Source: Clostridia bacterium
Lineage (GTDB): Bacteria > Bacillota > Clostridia > Oscillospirales > Acutalibacteraceae
Length of the DNA: 64,000 nucleotides
Assembly (NCBI GenBank): GCA_017454485.1
Contig: JAFTCX010000056.1
Span: 1 to 64,000, forward strand
Reading direction: 5' to 3'
In this document: piece by piece, positions 36,282 to 46,195 of the stretch
Layout of the letters: each line of letters opens with the position of its first letter
Position numbering within the stretch: position 1 is the stretch's first letter
The notes under the pieces: model-generated
The model's database searches: none
What the model was told of the DNA's origin: nothing
The model's input: the letters and a program-made list of their open reading frames with translations, nothing else
Translations under genes and position numbers: made by a program

Positions 36282-37557
36282 ACAAATTCTTTCCTTTCAC
36301 AATCAGTTGGTCATAGTTTTCAATCTGCTGCATTGCGGGCGTCTGTTCGGTATCCACTTCGCCGTTTTCAAGATAATACACTGCAGGCGCGGCGATCACA
36401 TAACCGTTGCCGTGATACAAAATACGGATCGGCTTAAACTGTACACGCTTGCCGGCCAGCACATAGACGCCGGTCAGACCGTCATCGTTTTTGCGCAGCA
36501 GCTCGTTGCTGATGCGGAAGCCTTCATAGGTATTGATCGTAATCTCCGCCGTTTCAAGGCGCAGCGCCGAAATCGCTTCGTTCATTTGCGTGCACTGGAA
36601 GATCACCGCGACCGTGTTGTCGGTCCGTTCGCTGACAGCGTGGACCTGCATCGGAATGTCAAAGAGGTTTTCTTTCGGAAAATCAACCGTGACCTCATGG
36701 CCTTTTTTCAAGTTGGACGCATCGGTCAAGGTCATGTTGCAAACAAAAAACCACGTGTTCTGTCCGATGATCTTTCCGACCGCAGATTCCGGCACGACCG
36801 GCTCGCTTTTCAAAAGGTTTTCGATCTCGCTAATCTTGATCTTTCCGTTTACAAGCGACTGATAATCATACGCGCCTTCATAGCCGTCGATCCGGCTGAT
36901 AAAATAACCGGCATAGGGAGATGTGACAAAGGATTTTGTGTTGATCTTCTTTTCGATCTGCGCCTTCTTTTGGGCGTATTTTTCGATCCTTGACGCAACC
37001 TTCAGATTGCCGCCGGCAGCCAGCAGCCGCGTTGTGATTTTTACGGTGAGCCTGCTTTGCGCGGCGTCAAGGCCGCTGTAGTTGCCGCTTTCCACCTGTT
37101 CCAGATAATTGTTCCATGCGTTTGAAATATCCGTGTTCAGCGTCGCCGCATTCACAAGGGTCGGATTTTCCAAATTTTGCAGTTGTTCAAGATCGTTGAT
37201 CTTTTTTTCATAAGCGCGCGCACGCGTGTAGAGCTGCGCTTGTTCCTGTGTATCAAACTGCACCGCAATGGGATCGCCGACGGCAACGGATGCGCTGTCG
37301 CTGACGGTCGGAATGTAAACCTTATCGGAGCGAAGGGAAAGAATTGAGATGTTTTTTCCGTTTTGCGTTCGGTTTTCATCGCGCACAGCAAAGCCCTGCA
37401 CGGAAACGATCTGATGATCTTTTACCGGGTACAGCTTTTCCGTCTGCACCGGTCCGGTATATCCAAAATATAGATCCTGCGCAATATATGCCAAAACAAC
37501 CACAGCAAAAATGATCAAAATGATCTTTACGGTTCTTTTGTCTTTGTTCGGAATCAT
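36259..37557 (-). CDS. HlyD-like membrane-fusion protein
   Basis: A 432-residue protein with one N-terminal membrane helix (about residues 9-28), then an extracytoplasmic region with barrel-sandwich-like and coiled-coil parts. This resembles HlyD/periplasmic adaptor proteins and is of a kind often seen upstream of sepF in Clostridia. No ABC or MFS transporter gene is adjacent, so the usual export partner is missing. The miaA stop overlaps its ATG. Confidence 0.7.
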   Translation of the reverse strand: MIPNKDKRTVKIILIIFAVVVLAYIAQDLYFGYTGPVQTEKLYPVKDHQIVSVQGFAVRDENRTQNGKNISILSLRSDKVYIPTVSDSASVAVGDPIAVQFDTQEQAQLYTRARAYEKKINDLEQLQNLENPTLVNAATLNTDISNAWNNYLEQVESGNYSGLDAAQSRLTVKITTRLLAAGGNLKVASRIEKYAQKKAQIEKKINTKSFVTSPYAGYFISRIDGYEGAYDYQSLVNGKIKISEIENLLKSEPVVPESAVGKIIGQNTWFFVCNMTLTDASNLKKGHEVTVDFPKENLFDIPMQVHAVSERTDNTVAVIFQCTQMNEAISALRLETAEITINTYEGFRISNELLRKNDDGLTGVYVLAGKRVQFKPIRILYHGNGYVIAAPAVYYLENGEVDTEQTPAMQQIENYDQLIVKGKNLYDGKVIS

Positions 37558-38492
37558 AGTTTTTCTCCTAAAAATAATTGACTTTGTCTTTTTGCCGCAA
37601 GGAACAACTCTTCCGGGGAGAGAGTATCGATTTCAAGTCTGATATAGTCCGCGCTCTTTCTGAACCAGGTCAACTGCCGCTTGCAATATCGGCGCGTTTC
37701 CATTTTCAGCTTTTCCACCGCCTGCTCCAATGTGCATTCGCCGTTCAGATAAGGATACAGCTCCTTATAGCCGATCACCTGCTTGGACGTTGCGGCATTT
37801 TTCAAAGCAAAGAATGTCTTTGCTTCTTCGAGCAGGCCGTCTGAGAGCATTTGATCCACGCGGCGGTTGATCCGCTCGTAAAGCACCTGCCGGTCCTTTG
37901 CGCAAAGCAGGAATTTACAAAACGCATAAGGGCTTTCCTGCGTATGGGAAAGCTCGCGCTGCTTGGACATCGTCATGCCGGTCGCTTCATATAATTCCAG
38001 CGCGCGCAAGATGCGCTTGGTGTCGTTGATATGCAGCATTTTTGCAGTTTCGGGGTCGATTTTACGCAGCCGTTCCAGCATTGCCTGCGCGCCTTCTTCG
38101 GCAAGCTGCGCTTCGAGCGTTTTGCGCCGCGGTGTTCCGGAACCGTCAAGATACTGCGTGTTGTTGACAACGGCGTCAATATAAAGGCCGGTTCCACCCA
38201 AAAGGATCGGTACTTTTCCCCGGGAAAGAATATCCTTGATGCACTGAAAAGCCAGGGCTTGATATTTTGCAACGCTGAACGGCGCATCGGGCGACAAAAA
38301 ACCCATCAGATGGTGCGCGACGCCCTCTTTTTCCGCCTCTGTCGGCTGCGCGGTTGCAATCGGCATACCGCGATAGACCTGCATGGAATCGGCCGAGACG
38401 ATTTCTCCGTCCAGCGCTTTGGCAAGCCGCACACCAAGCGATGTTTTACCGCTGGCAGTCGGACCCGCAACAACCAGAACCTTGCCTTTCAT
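37554..38492 (-). CDS. miaA: tRNA dimethylallyltransferase
   Basis: A 312-residue enzyme that adds dimethylallyl to A37 of tRNAs reading UNN codons. The P-loop is GPTASGKTSLGV, followed by DSMQVYRGM and HHLMGFLSP, then RRYCKRQLTWFRK near the C-terminus. Its product is the substrate of MiaB, encoded upstream in the same array. It lies just after mutL, a long-conserved neighbourhood. Confidence 0.97.
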   Translation of the reverse strand: MKGKVLVVAGPTASGKTSLGVRLAKALDGEIVSADSMQVYRGMPIATAQPTEAEKEGVAHHLMGFLSPDAPFSVAKYQALAFQCIKDILSRGKVPILLGGTGLYIDAVVNNTQYLDGSGTPRRKTLEAQLAEEGAQAMLERLRKIDPETAKMLHINDTKRILRALELYEATGMTMSKQRELSHTQESPYAFCKFLLCAKDRQVLYERINRRVDQMLSDGLLEEAKTFFALKNAATSKQVIGYKELYPYLNGECTLEQAVEKLKMETRRYCKRQLTWFRKSADYIRLEIDTLSPEELFLAAKRQSQLFLGEKL

Positions 38493-38516
38493 GTGCGTCC
38501 TTTCCTTGTCTTTTTT

Positions 38517-40499
38517 TTATTGAATTCTGCCGAACTGCTTTTCCAGCTCATAGCGGCTCATTTCGATCACGACGGGCCGTCCGTGCGGACAAAAGCGCAC
38601 ATCCTCGTGATAAAGCACCCGTTCGGCAAGCGCAAGCAGCTCCGCGCTGTCGTTGCGGTTACCGGCTTTGATGGCGGCCTTGCAGGCGGTCGTGGCAATC
38701 ATGCGGTCGATCCGTTCGCTTTGTACGTCGGATTTTGACTGCATCAGGTTTTCCGTAATTTCCAGCACAAGATCCTGCACGTCCGCCGGGTCGATCATCA
38801 TTGGGCATTCGCGCACAACGACCGTGTCGCTGCCGAAATCTTCAAGTGTAAAGCCGCACGCGGCAAACGCATCGAGGTTTTCAAGAATGGCGGCGTATTC
38901 GGCTTTGCTCACAAGCAGTGTCACAGGCGAAAGCAGCACCTGCTTTCCCTTTTCACCGGACTGCGCTTTTAAGCGGTTGAAAATCACCCGCTCGTGCGCG
39001 GCGTGTTTATCGATCAGGCAAAGCTTGCCGTCGAATTCACAGATAATATAGGTGCGAAACGCTTCGCCGATCAGCCGCAGCTTCGGCGGTTGCGGCTGCT
39101 CCGTGATCTGCACATTTTTCGGCAAAACTTGCGGCTTTTTCGCCTTTTCCATCAAAACATCCGGCAAATCTCCGGCAGGCTCGTTTTGGCGTTTTTCCGA
39201 AACAGGCGCGTCCGCTTTCGCTTTTGCTTTCAGCTCGTTTCGCCTGTCAAAGGACGCGAGCAGATCATCGGATTCCTTGTATAAAAACGGGTTGTCCGCT
39301 TTCGGTGAGGAAAGCTGTGTTTTTTTCACCGAACGATAGTCAGACGCGGGCATCTTAGACCAGAAATCGTCGCGCCGCTGCGGAAGATTCCCCTTTGGAA
39401 CCGAAACGATCGGCTCGCTCGCGTCCGTCTCATCTTCTACCATCTGAAGCTGCACCGCGGCGGGCTTTGGCTTTTGGGTCAAACGTGCAAGATCGACCTG
39501 CTTTTTTTCGTCGTCGGATTGCAAGGCGGAACGCACTGCATAATACAAACAGGACGTGATTTTGCGGTCGTCGCTGAAGCGAACCTCGGTTTTTGTCGGG
39601 TGCACATTGACGTCCACCAGATGCGTCGGCACGGAAACATTCAAAACACAGGATGGAAAGCGACCGACCATAATCGCGTTTTTATAGGCGTTTTCCATCG
39701 CGGCGCTCATGGAGCGAGATTTGATCCACCGGCCGTTCAAAAAGAAAAACTGCATCGTGCGCGACGGCCGCGCAGAGATCGGACGGCAAATGTAGCCATC
39801 GATCTGCACATGGTCGAGCGTATAATGGACTTCAACCAACCCGTCGGCAAACGTCTTTCCGAATACGGCGTAGATTGCGCTCATCAGCTTTCCGTCGCCG
39901 GGCGTGAGCAATGTCTGCTTGCCCTCGCGCAAAAATCGAAAACTGATTTCCGGGTGCGAAAGTGCAAGGCGGTCAACCACATCGGCAACAGCATTCGCTT
40001 CACTGATGTCGCGCTTCAAAAATTTCATGCGCGCCGGGGTGTTATAAAACAGATCGCGCACGACGATCGTTGTGCCGAGCGGACAGCCGGCGCTTTCGTT
40101 TTTCAGCTCTTCTCCGCCTGCAATAGCGTAGGCCGTGCCGCTGTCGTCTTCTTTGGTGCGTGTGAGCACTTCCACACGAGAAACGGCCGCAATGGAGGAG
40201 AGCGCTTCGCCGCGAAAGCCGAGCGTGAGCACCCGGTCAAGATCCTCCGCCGTTTTCACCTTGCTTGTTGCGTGCGGCAAAAACGCTTTTTGCACGTCGT
40301 CTTTTTCAATGCCGCAGCCGTTGTCCGTGATGCGGATATAATGGATGCCGCCGCCGCGGATCTCGGCTGTGATAGATGTTGCGCCGGCGTCAATGGCGTT
40401 TTCGAGCAGCTCTTTGACAACAGAGGCCGGACGTTCCACCACCTCGCCGGCGGCGATCAGTTCCGCGATCTGTTGCGGGAGCACATTGATTCTCGGCAT
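38517..40499 (-). CDS. mutL: DNA mismatch repair protein MutL
   Basis: A 660-residue MutL with an N-terminal GHKL ATPase (VVKELLENAIDAGAT, DNGCGI, GFRGEALSSI), a linker rich in charged residues and a C-terminal nuclease domain. The endonuclease motif usually read as DQHAxxExxxxE appears as DKHAAHERVIFN, with Asn in the last acidic position. The ACKAAIKAG and CPHGRP motifs that complete the metal site are present, so nicking activity is still plausible. It starts 16 bases after mutS. Confidence 0.96.
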   Translation of the reverse strand: MPRINVLPQQIAELIAAGEVVERPASVVKELLENAIDAGATSITAEIRGGGIHYIRITDNGCGIEKDDVQKAFLPHATSKVKTAEDLDRVLTLGFRGEALSSIAAVSRVEVLTRTKEDDSGTAYAIAGGEELKNESAGCPLGTTIVVRDLFYNTPARMKFLKRDISEANAVADVVDRLALSHPEISFRFLREGKQTLLTPGDGKLMSAIYAVFGKTFADGLVEVHYTLDHVQIDGYICRPISARPSRTMQFFFLNGRWIKSRSMSAAMENAYKNAIMVGRFPSCVLNVSVPTHLVDVNVHPTKTEVRFSDDRKITSCLYYAVRSALQSDDEKKQVDLARLTQKPKPAAVQLQMVEDETDASEPIVSVPKGNLPQRRDDFWSKMPASDYRSVKKTQLSSPKADNPFLYKESDDLLASFDRRNELKAKAKADAPVSEKRQNEPAGDLPDVLMEKAKKPQVLPKNVQITEQPQPPKLRLIGEAFRTYIICEFDGKLCLIDKHAAHERVIFNRLKAQSGEKGKQVLLSPVTLLVSKAEYAAILENLDAFAACGFTLEDFGSDTVVVRECPMMIDPADVQDLVLEITENLMQSKSDVQSERIDRMIATTACKAAIKAGNRNDSAELLALAERVLYHEDVRFCPHGRPVVIEMSRYELEKQFGRIQ

Positions 40500-40515
40500 C
40501 TGCTGTCACCTCACT

Positions 40516-43140
40516 TTATTCCCGTCTTGCTTTTTGTACCAGCTTATGCAAGGTTGTCAACGCCTCCAGCGGCGTGAGCGTATCGGTATCGATGTTTTTG
40601 AGCGTGTCAATGATCTCGTCGTCGAGTGCACCGGTGAGCGAAAGCTGCAGCGGCTCTTCCGGCGCGTCCTCCGGCGGCGCTATGTAAGGCATACTCGATA
40701 GCGACTGCTCGGAGGATTCCAGCTCCTCCAAGATCACGCGCGCCCGATTGACCACCGGCTGCGGCACGCCGGCAAGCTTTGCAACCTCAATGCCGTAACT
40801 GCCGTCCGCACCGCCTTTGACGATGCGGCGCAAAAAGGTGATCGTGTCGCCGCGCTTTTTTACGGAGATGTTGTAATTCTTCACGCCGTCGATCTGCCCT
40901 TCCAGTGCGGTCAGCTCATGGTAGTGCGTTGAAAACAGCGTTTTTGCGCCGATTCGTTTTTTGTCGGCGATATATTCCAGGACGGCGCGCGCAATGCTCA
41001 TGCCGTCAAAGGTTGACGTTCCGCGGCCGACTTCATCGAGCAGGATAAGGCTGTCGCGGTCGGCGTGTTTTAGAATGGACGCGACCTCGCTCATTTCCAC
41101 CATAAAGGTGGACTGGCCGGACGCAAGATCGTCGGATGCGCCCACACGCGTGAAGATGCTGCGAATGATGCACAGCTCCGCACGGTTCGCCGGAACAAAG
41201 GAGCCGACCTGCGCCATCAGACAAATGAGCGCGACCTGCCGCATATAGGTGGATTTACCCGCCATGTTCGGGCCGGTGATGATCGCGCAGCGGTCGTCGT
41301 CGCAGTCGAGATAAGTATCGTTCGGCACAAACGGCGCGTCCTTGAGCACCTTTTCCACCACCGGATGGCGGCCTTCGATGATGCGGATATAATGCCCGTC
41401 GTGCATTGTCGGACAAACGTAGCCGTTTTCCAGCGCAACTGTTGCAAACGAACACAGCACATCCAGCGCGGCAATGCTGGCAGCAGTGGAGCGGATGCGG
41501 TTATATTCATCGGCAATGCGTCTGCGCACCTGACAAAAGATTTCATATTCCAGCTTCACACTGCGTTCCTGCGCGCCGAGCACCTTGCTTTCTAAGTCCT
41601 TGAGTTCCTGCGTGATATAGCGTTCGCAGTTGGCAAGGGTTTGTTTGCGGATATAGGTTTCGGGTACAAGGGATTTATAGGAATTCGTAACTTCGATGTA
41701 ATAGCCGAACACGCGGTTATAGCCGATGCGCAGCTTCGGAATCTGCGTTTTTTCCTTTTCCTGCGCTTCCATCGCGGCGATATACTGTTTTCCGTTGCGC
41801 TCAATGTCGCGCAGCGCATCCAGCTCTTCATGGAACCCGTCGCGGATGATGCCGCCCTCCCGAATAGAAAACGGGGCGTCGGGATCGATCGCGTGTTCAA
41901 TGAGCTGCTGCAGATCCTCCAGCAGATCCATCCCTTGGAACAAACGGCGAAGATAAGCGCATTGAGCGGAGGAAAGCTGTGATTTAATCAGCGGCAACTG
42001 CTCCATCGTCTGACGCATGGCGTTGAGGTCTTTTCCGTTGGCGGATTCATACATCACGCGCGTCATCAGCCGCTCCATATCGTAAACGCCTGAAAGCGCA
42101 GAAATGATTTCTGATAAAAGAATCGTATCGGCATACAGCTCTTCTACAGCCGCCTGCCGCCGTGTGATCTGGGTAAAGTTGACCAGCGGTTTTTCAAGCC
42201 ATGAACGCAAGAGCCGTTTGCCCATGGAGGTTTTTGTTTTATCGAGCACCCACAAAAGCGAACCCCTTTTTTCACGTTCGCGCATGGTTTCAACGATTTC
42301 AAGGTTGCGCTGCGTTGCGTAATCGACCTTCATATAGCAGTCGTCGCTGTAAAAGTTGATTTCCGTGATATTGGAGATATCATTGCGCTGCACATTGGAA
42401 AGATACTTGACCGCAACGCCGAGCGCGAGAATTGCAGGCCGGTTTTGGGTCAGTGATTGCTCCTGCAGCTTTTCTGCGCCGAAGTGCTTTATGCACACGT
42501 CAAGGCAACCGTCCAAAGAGAAATAATCATCCTCCGGCACTTCACAGGACGCTTCGATCCGGTTGTTGACGAAAGAAGCGATCGCGCCATTTCCCGCAGC
42601 GCCACGGTTCATCAGGATTTCACTTGGGTGATACACGCCGAGCTCGTTGATGACGTTCTCATGCACACGCTTGCCTTCAAAGCTTGTCAAATTCAAAATG
42701 CCGGTCGAAACATCAACAAAGCAGATGCCTGCCGCGTTTTTTTCAAACCAGATCGTGCAAAGATAATTGTTCTTTGCCTCGTCAAGCATACTGTTTTCAA
42801 TCACGCTGCCCTTGGTAACGATACGGATCACGTCGCGCGTTACAAGATCTTTTGCAAGCGCCGGGTCCTCCATCTGTTCGCAGATGGCAACCTTATAGCC
42901 CTTTTGTACAAGGCGGGCAATATAAGTGTCTGCGGAATGGAACGGAACGCCGCACATCGGGGCGCGCTCTTCCAGCCCGCAGCTTCTGCCGGTCAGCGTC
43001 AGCTCAAGCTCTTTGGACACAAGCTTTGCGTCGTCAAAGAACATCTCATAAAAATCGCCGAGACGGAAGAACAGAATCGTGTCGGGATATTGCTTTTTAA
43101 TATCGAGGTATTGCTTCATCATCGGGGTCATTTCCGCCAT
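40516..43140 (-). CDS. mutS: DNA mismatch repair protein MutS
   Basis: An 874-residue mismatch sensor, full length for MutS1. The mismatch-reading motif is GDFYEMF near residue 28. The ATPase P-loop is GPNMAGKSTYMRQ, with the DEVGRGTST Walker B and FSTHYHEL switch. A short C-terminal tail may hold the dimer/tetramer contact. It forms an operon with mutL. Confidence 0.98.
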   Translation of the reverse strand: MAEMTPMMKQYLDIKKQYPDTILFFRLGDFYEMFFDDAKLVSKELELTLTGRSCGLEERAPMCGVPFHSADTYIARLVQKGYKVAICEQMEDPALAKDLVTRDVIRIVTKGSVIENSMLDEAKNNYLCTIWFEKNAAGICFVDVSTGILNLTSFEGKRVHENVINELGVYHPSEILMNRGAAGNGAIASFVNNRIEASCEVPEDDYFSLDGCLDVCIKHFGAEKLQEQSLTQNRPAILALGVAVKYLSNVQRNDISNITEINFYSDDCYMKVDYATQRNLEIVETMREREKRGSLLWVLDKTKTSMGKRLLRSWLEKPLVNFTQITRRQAAVEELYADTILLSEIISALSGVYDMERLMTRVMYESANGKDLNAMRQTMEQLPLIKSQLSSAQCAYLRRLFQGMDLLEDLQQLIEHAIDPDAPFSIREGGIIRDGFHEELDALRDIERNGKQYIAAMEAQEKEKTQIPKLRIGYNRVFGYYIEVTNSYKSLVPETYIRKQTLANCERYITQELKDLESKVLGAQERSVKLEYEIFCQVRRRIADEYNRIRSTAASIAALDVLCSFATVALENGYVCPTMHDGHYIRIIEGRHPVVEKVLKDAPFVPNDTYLDCDDDRCAIITGPNMAGKSTYMRQVALICLMAQVGSFVPANRAELCIIRSIFTRVGASDDLASGQSTFMVEMSEVASILKHADRDSLILLDEVGRGTSTFDGMSIARAVLEYIADKKRIGAKTLFSTHYHELTALEGQIDGVKNYNISVKKRGDTITFLRRIVKGGADGSYGIEVAKLAGVPQPVVNRARVILEELESSEQSLSSMPYIAPPEDAPEEPLQLSLTGALDDEIIDTLKNIDTDTLTPLEALTTLHKLVQKARRE

Positions 43141-43179
43141 CTGTACCTTCCGTCCCTTCGTTAAAGTCTTTTTACAAAA

Positions 43180-43596
43180 TCAGCAGCAGCCGGAGTGGCA
43201 GGATTCACAGTCGCAGTCACAGCCATGCTCATGCACTTCGGGTTCGCAAGTTGCAGGGTCGGCGCCGTTGACGCAAAGGCCGAGAAGCTGCATCACATAG
43301 TTCATCAGCTCGTCGATTTCATGACGTGCAGCTTCATACTCTTTCATGTTTTCGTTCGCCATGAATTTGCCGTAAACGTCGTTGAACTGACGCTCAAACA
43401 CAGCCATCTTTGCAGTATCGGCGTTTTCCTGCGCCGCTTCCTGCTGATAGCTCATCTGAAGCTGCTGAATCTGACCCATCAGAGAAAGCAGCTCTTCGTC
43501 TTTTTCGTTGTTCTCTCTCGCCTTTGCAAAGCGAAGATAACGCTCGTCCTGCTGAATCGCAGCGCCGAGATCTCTTGTCATTTTGATGATATCCAT
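43180..43596 (-). CDS. YlbF-family regulator with Cys-rich tail
   Basis: A 138-residue helical protein of the YlbF/YmcA group, whose B. subtilis members form a complex acting on RNase Y. The body is helical (DIIKMTRDLGAAIQQDERY onward). The C-terminus is CDCDCESCHSGCC, a Cys/His-rich tail; B. subtilis YlbF and YmcA bear Fe-S clusters, and this tail could be the ligand set. ATG 43596 lies 9 bases after AAGGAGG, whereas ATG 43605 abuts it. A 170-bp palindromic element separates it from miaB. Confidence 0.8.
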   Translation of the reverse strand: MDIIKMTRDLGAAIQQDERYLRFAKARENNEKDEELLSLMGQIQQLQMSYQQEAAQENADTAKMAVFERQFNDVYGKFMANENMKEYEAARHEIDELMNYVMQLLGLCVNGADPATCEPEVHEHGCDCDCESCHSGCC

Positions 43597-43634
43597 CGGA
43601 ATCATCCTCCTTCAAAAAATTTCTATTTCAATTG

Positions 43635-43804
43635 CTAAGTACCCGCTGATTAATTCGATGTGTAAAGATTGGCGAGGAAATTTTTCGTCAGATGTAACAG
43701 AAATCGCGCAGCCAACCTGACGGTTTGCAAGCGATTTCTGTGCAAAATGACGGAAAATTTACCGTCAAGATTTGCGCATCCGAGTTAATCAGTGGGTACC
43801 TAAC
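43635..43804. repeat. 170-bp imperfect palindromic element (MITE-like)
   Basis: The left arm (43635-43707) and right arm (43731-43804) are imperfect reverse complements over about 73 bases. They include GTACCC(G/A)CTGATTAA at the outer ends and a perfect ACAGAAATCGC at the inner ends; the loop is 23 bases. No gene lies inside. It fills the only large gap in a long co-directional gene array. It has the form of a non-autonomous mobile repeat or a dispersed intergenic palindrome. In RNA it would fold into a very long hairpin. Confidence 0.75.
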
Positions 43805-43813
43805 GCAATGATT

Positions 43814-45241
43814 TCAAGCAAGTTCGCCTTTGAGCACCCAGGTTTTCGGTTCGGTAACCGTCACATTTTGAAATGTGCCGATCAAATCAGGACAGCCCGG
43901 AAATTCAATGATCACATTGCCTTCGGTTCTGCCGGAAAGAAAGCCCTGCGCTTTTGCAGGCTCCTCCACCAGCACACGGTAGGTTTTTCCCTTCATCGCC
44001 AAGGTGCGCGCCCCGGCCAGAGCTTCCTGCAGATCGGTCAGCGCCTTAAAGCGGCGGTTCTTTTCTTCGCGCGGCGTCGGGTCGGCAAGTAAGGCGGCTT
44101 TTGTGCCCGGTCGCGGAGAAAAAATAAAGGTAAAGAGCGAAGTATATTTGACCTTTTCCACAAGGGAAAGCGTGTCTTCAAATTCTTCGGCCGTTTCGCC
44201 GGGGAAACCGACGATCACGTCGCTTGTGATGGAAAGATGCGGCATCAGCCGATAGGCTTCCTCGATCAACGAGAGGTATTTTGCACGGTCATAATGGCGG
44301 TTCATCTCCCGCAGAACACGGTCGTTGCCGGACTGGAACGGCAGATGCAGATGCTTCGCCACCTTTTCACAATCGGCCATCGCCTGCAACAGCGCTGTTG
44401 TGCAATCGCGCGGATGACTGGTCATGAAACGAATGATAAAATCGCCGGGGATCGCGTTGATTGCGCGAAGAAGCGCAGGAAAACGCAAGCTTTCATCCAA
44501 ATCCTTGTTATAGGAATTCACGTTCTGTCCGAGCAGGGTGAGCTCTTTATAACCGGCTTCCACCAGCGATTTTGCTTCGCTGACCACAGCATCAAAATCG
44601 CGGCTGCGTTCACGTCCGCGCACATACGGAACCACACAGTAGGAGCAGAAATTGTTGCAGCCGTACATGATCGGGATCCACGCCTTAAAGCTGCCGTCGC
44701 GGTGGATCGGCAAATCTTCAACGATATTTCCGTCGCCGCCGGAAAGGTCAAAGACCCGTTTTCCGGAGCAAAGACAGCGGTAGATGAATTCCGGCAGCTT
44801 ATGGATCACATGGGTGCCGAACACAAGATCGACATACGGATAGCTCTTTTTGATCTTTTCCGCAACATAATCCTGCTGCATCATGCAGCCGCAAAGCGCG
44901 ATGATCATGTCGCGTTTTTTTTCTTTGATCGGCTTGAGCTTGCCGACGTTGCCAAACACGCGATCCTGCGCGTGCTCCCGGATGGCGCAGGTATTATACA
45001 GCACGAAATCGGCGTCATTCAGGTCATCCGTCAGGGAAAAACCGAGCTCGCACAAAATACCTTTGATCTTTTCGCCGTCGGAAACGTTGCCCTGACAGCC
45101 GTAGGTGTGCACAAACGCCTTCGGTTCCTTTGGCGCATAGCGCGCAGAAAGCACCGTGCGCACCATTTCGGCATATTCCTTTTGTTTTTCAAGCACCGCA
45201 GGATCCACGGAGAATTGATTATTCCTTTTCTGTTCCAACAT
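43814..45241 (-). CDS. miaB: tRNA-2-methylthio-N6-dimethylallyladenosine synthase
   Basis: A 475-residue methylthiotransferase with two Fe-S clusters. The N-terminal domain provides CQGNVSDGEK-, CAIREHAQDR- and CGCMMQQ-type Cys. The radical SAM triad is CNNFCSYC in GCNNFCSYCVVPYVRGRE. A C-terminal TRAM domain ends the protein. It acts after MiaA on A37. The start overlaps the whiA stop by 23 bases. Confidence 0.96.
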   Translation of the reverse strand: MLEQKRNNQFSVDPAVLEKQKEYAEMVRTVLSARYAPKEPKAFVHTYGCQGNVSDGEKIKGILCELGFSLTDDLNDADFVLYNTCAIREHAQDRVFGNVGKLKPIKEKKRDMIIALCGCMMQQDYVAEKIKKSYPYVDLVFGTHVIHKLPEFIYRCLCSGKRVFDLSGGDGNIVEDLPIHRDGSFKAWIPIMYGCNNFCSYCVVPYVRGRERSRDFDAVVSEAKSLVEAGYKELTLLGQNVNSYNKDLDESLRFPALLRAINAIPGDFIIRFMTSHPRDCTTALLQAMADCEKVAKHLHLPFQSGNDRVLREMNRHYDRAKYLSLIEEAYRLMPHLSITSDVIVGFPGETAEEFEDTLSLVEKVKYTSLFTFIFSPRPGTKAALLADPTPREEKNRRFKALTDLQEALAGARTLAMKGKTYRVLVEEPAKAQGFLSGRTEGNVIIEFPGCPDLIGTFQNVTVTEPKTWVLKGELA

Positions 45242-46163
45242 GCGTTCCTCCGTGTTCTGTCTGCGAAAGTGAAACCAGCTTTTGCAGCCGGTGATTCACA
45301 GCCGAACGGCTCAGCGGCGGCGAAAACAGCGCGCCGAGTTCGCTCAGTGAAGCGTCGGGGTTTTCCTCCCGCGCGTTTGCAATCTCCTGCAATTCCTGCG
45401 GCAGCGTCAACAGCAGATGGTTGGTCCGCAGCGCGCGGATCGCGTCAAGCTGGGTGCAGGCCGCCTTGGCAAGGCGCGAAGTATTTGCCTCGTCAAAATT
45501 GGTGCGGCGGTTGGAGACGTTGCGCAAGTTTTTATAGATCTTGATGTTCATGATCTCAAGGGACGCCATGGTTGCGCCCATAAGACCGAGCAGATCTTCA
45601 ATGCTTTCGCTGTCCTTGATATAGATCACATTGACGCCGCGGCGGGTCATGTGCTTGGCCTTAATGCCGCATTCATCGAGCATCTTCATCAAATCAAAGC
45701 TCAAAGTTCGAAACGGCACAACAAACTCCAGATGATAGCTCTTGTTCGGGTCGCTGATCGTGCCGCAGGAAAGAAAGGCGCCTTTGAAAAATGCGTGGTT
45801 GCAGCAGTTCATGCCGTTTTCCGCGCCGGATTCGTTGGCAAGGTTTGCGCGGTTGATGCGCGTAAAAGATTCGTTTCCGCTCACGGAAAACATGGAAAGC
45901 ACGGCGCCGAGGTCTTTTTCCTCAACAGATACCGTGTGTTTTCCGGCGGGCGAAATCTTTTTGGTCGGCGTCACACCGCATAACTTTTGAATGCACTGAA
46001 AATATTGTTCCGCCACCGGCGCGTGTTCCGTCATCAACGAAACGCCGGAGGAGCTGAACTGTCTTCCGAACAGGAGCATGCCGTATGCCATTGCATGGCG
46101 GCAGCAATCGGCTTCCGGCTCGTGCGCAATGATCTCTTCCTTTACTTCAAGCGCAAATGACAC
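45219..46163 (-). CDS. whiA: Sporulation/cell-division regulator WhiA
   Basis: A 314-residue DNA-binding protein with an N-terminal LAGLIDADG-like fold and a C-terminal helix-turn-helix (DASLSELGALFSPPLSRSAVNHRL). I prefer GTG 46163: it lies after GGGAGGGAG and the product starts SFALEVKEE as other WhiA proteins do; a TTG nine codons upstream overlaps that site. The hprK-murB-rapZ-whiA neighbourhood is typical of Gram-positives. Confidence 0.93.
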   Translation of the reverse strand: MSFALEVKEEIIAHEPEADCCRHAMAYGMLLFGRQFSSSGVSLMTEHAPVAEQYFQCIQKLCGVTPTKKISPAGKHTVSVEEKDLGAVLSMFSVSGNESFTRINRANLANESGAENGMNCCNHAFFKGAFLSCGTISDPNKSYHLEFVVPFRTLSFDLMKMLDECGIKAKHMTRRGVNVIYIKDSESIEDLLGLMGATMASLEIMNIKIYKNLRNVSNRRTNFDEANTSRLAKAACTQLDAIRALRTNHLLLTLPQELQEIANAREENPDASLSELGALFSPPLSRSAVNHRLQKLVSLSQTEHGGTHVGTEKE

Positions 46164-46195
46164 AAGGCTCCCTCCCTTCGGCAAAACCAATACCT

